From Candidatus Hydrogenedentota bacterium (GTDB taxonomy: Bacteria; Hydrogenedentota; Hydrogenedentia; Hydrogenedentales; JAGMZX01), in the NCBI GenBank assembly GCA_029556545.1, contig JAKQEQ010000016.1, positions 1 to 5,776 on the forward strand: a DNA stretch of 5,776 nucleotides, in the 5' to 3' direction. The translations under genes and the position numbers were made by a program. The notes under the pieces are model-generated. The model was not told where the DNA came from and did no database searches. It saw only the letters and a list, made by a program, of their open reading frames with translations. Positions 5,310 to 5,776 of the stretch are shown here, piece by piece; positions within the stretch are counted from its first letter, which is position 1; the number at the start of each line of letters is the position of its first letter.

Positions 5310-5776
5310 CTGGCGCCCACCGTGATCATCGCCTGCCGCGTCATCACCTGATGAACCTCGAAGCTGACCCGGTAGTCCGGCCCAAGGTCCGGCAGGCCCG
5401 GCCGCCAGACCCACACCGTCTGCGGGTAGTAGATCGCGCCCGGCAGCAGCTCGTCCACCGCCTGCGTCACGCCCTCGAGCGGCCCCGCGTCATGTCCGCA
5501 CATCACGCCGCCGGGTGCCAGAAGCGGCAGATAGTTCGTGATGTCCGCGTGGACGTCCGGGTACTCGTGCCCCGCGTCTATCCATATTAGGTCCGCCGTC
5601 ACGCCGCGCTTCGCGAGTTCGGCGGCGCCTTCGGTACTGCTCATCTTCAGCAGCTCGAGCTGCCCCGAGGCCAGCGCCTCCGCGTTGTTCTCGCGGTAGA
5701 TCGCCTCGACCTCATCGGTGTTGTAGTGCCCCGCGGCCTCGTCACCTATGAGCCAGTCCACGCTCCAGACCCGCTC
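5306..5776 (-). CDS. Class I SAM-dependent methyltransferase (TylF / Methyltransf_24-like), C-terminal part
   Basis: The frame is open to the right edge (156 residues visible), so the start and the glycine-rich SAM motif I lie outside. The visible part begins ERVWSVDWLIGDEAAGHY, which fits the strand after motif I, with the acidic residue (Asp7) that binds the SAM ribose, then the W-x-G-D loop of this family. ADLIWIDAGHEY (61-72) and LAPGGVMCGHD (86-96) match the 'IDGDHSY...GGxxxGHD' signature of Mg-dependent sugar O-methyltransferases such as TylF and CmcI and of Methyltransf_24 proteins. The GTG at 5761 sits within the fold and is not a sensible start. The gene ends in an ATGA overlap with the glycosyltransferase, so the two are probably made together and act on the same glycan. 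O-methylation of a sugar is the likeliest reaction; the substrate is unknown. Confidence 0.82.
   Translation of the reverse strand, partial: ERVWSVDWLIGDEAAGHYNTDEVEAIYRENNAEALASGQLELLKMSSTEGAAELAKRGVTADLIWIDAGHEYPDVHADITNYLPLLAPGGVMCGHDAGPLEGVTQAVDELLPGAIYYPQTVWVWRPGLPDLGPDYRVSFEVHQVMTRQAMITVGAR

Noticed and set aside
4089-5351. A 420-codon open frame on the plus strand opposite the glycosyltransferase
   Set aside because: It is Arg/Val/Pro/His-rich with no recognisable fold and mirrors a gene with clear GT8 and GT9 motifs. Long antisense frames are expected in high-GC coding DNA.
5310-5414. A 35-residue N-terminal extension of the glycosyltransferase
   Set aside because: The extension is Gly/Ala-rich, lies over conserved methyltransferase codons, and the internal ATG at 5309 gives both the proper first strand of the fold and the ATGA overlap.
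5759-5761. GTG as start of a complete 151-residue methyltransferase
   Set aside because: The frame stays open to the window edge, and the residues before it (ERVWS) continue the strand expected after SAM motif I, so the gene is cut by the edge.

Overview
The window looks like a stretch of a tailed-bacteriophage genome (Caudoviricetes) or a prophage from a high-GC host. All supported genes lie on the minus strand and are packed almost end to end, with TGATG or ATGA stop/start overlaps or gaps of 4-12 bases. At the left edge are two genes of the head-to-tail connector type. Neither edge is a natural gene boundary: the first and last genes both run out of the window. No tRNA, rRNA, CRISPR array, insertion sequence, promoter or convincing terminator was seen, and there is no non-coding stretch long enough to describe.

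In the direction of transcription (right to left) the layout is: (1) the C-terminal two thirds of a class I SAM-dependent methyltransferase of the TylF/Methyltransf_24 kind (5306-5776); (2) a 589-residue two-domain glycosyltransferase with an N-terminal GT8-like domain carrying DTD and a C-terminal GT9/heptosyltransferase-like domain (3540-5309); (3) a probable 63-residue protein read in another frame across the 3' end of the glycosyltransferase gene (3524-3715), with a perfect 11-bp inverted repeat inside it; (4) a 146-residue, beta-rich, unrecognised protein behind the best Shine-Dalgarno site of the window (3087-3527); (5) an 829-residue multidomain protein with N-terminal GxGY-type repeats like those of virion proteins, a beta-rich region, and a GH36/clan GH-D-like (alpha-galactosidase type) barrel interrupted by two small aromatic modules resembling CBM5/12 (593-3082); (6) a 131-residue gp6/gp15-like head-tail connector (201-596); (7) the N-terminal 67 residues of a likely head-closure or head-tail joining protein (1-201).

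The unusual part is the combination: a glycan-modifying pair (methyltransferase plus double glycosyltransferase) and a putative glycosidase/adhesin sit directly upstream of, and translationally linked to, head-tail connector genes, where the major capsid gene is normally found. The inferred picture is a virion-linked carbohydrate cassette. The large protein would bind and perhaps cut a galactoside-containing host surface glycan. The transferases would decorate either virion proteins or the host surface. The enzyme-family assignments rest on motifs read by eye; the virion location and substrates are inference.
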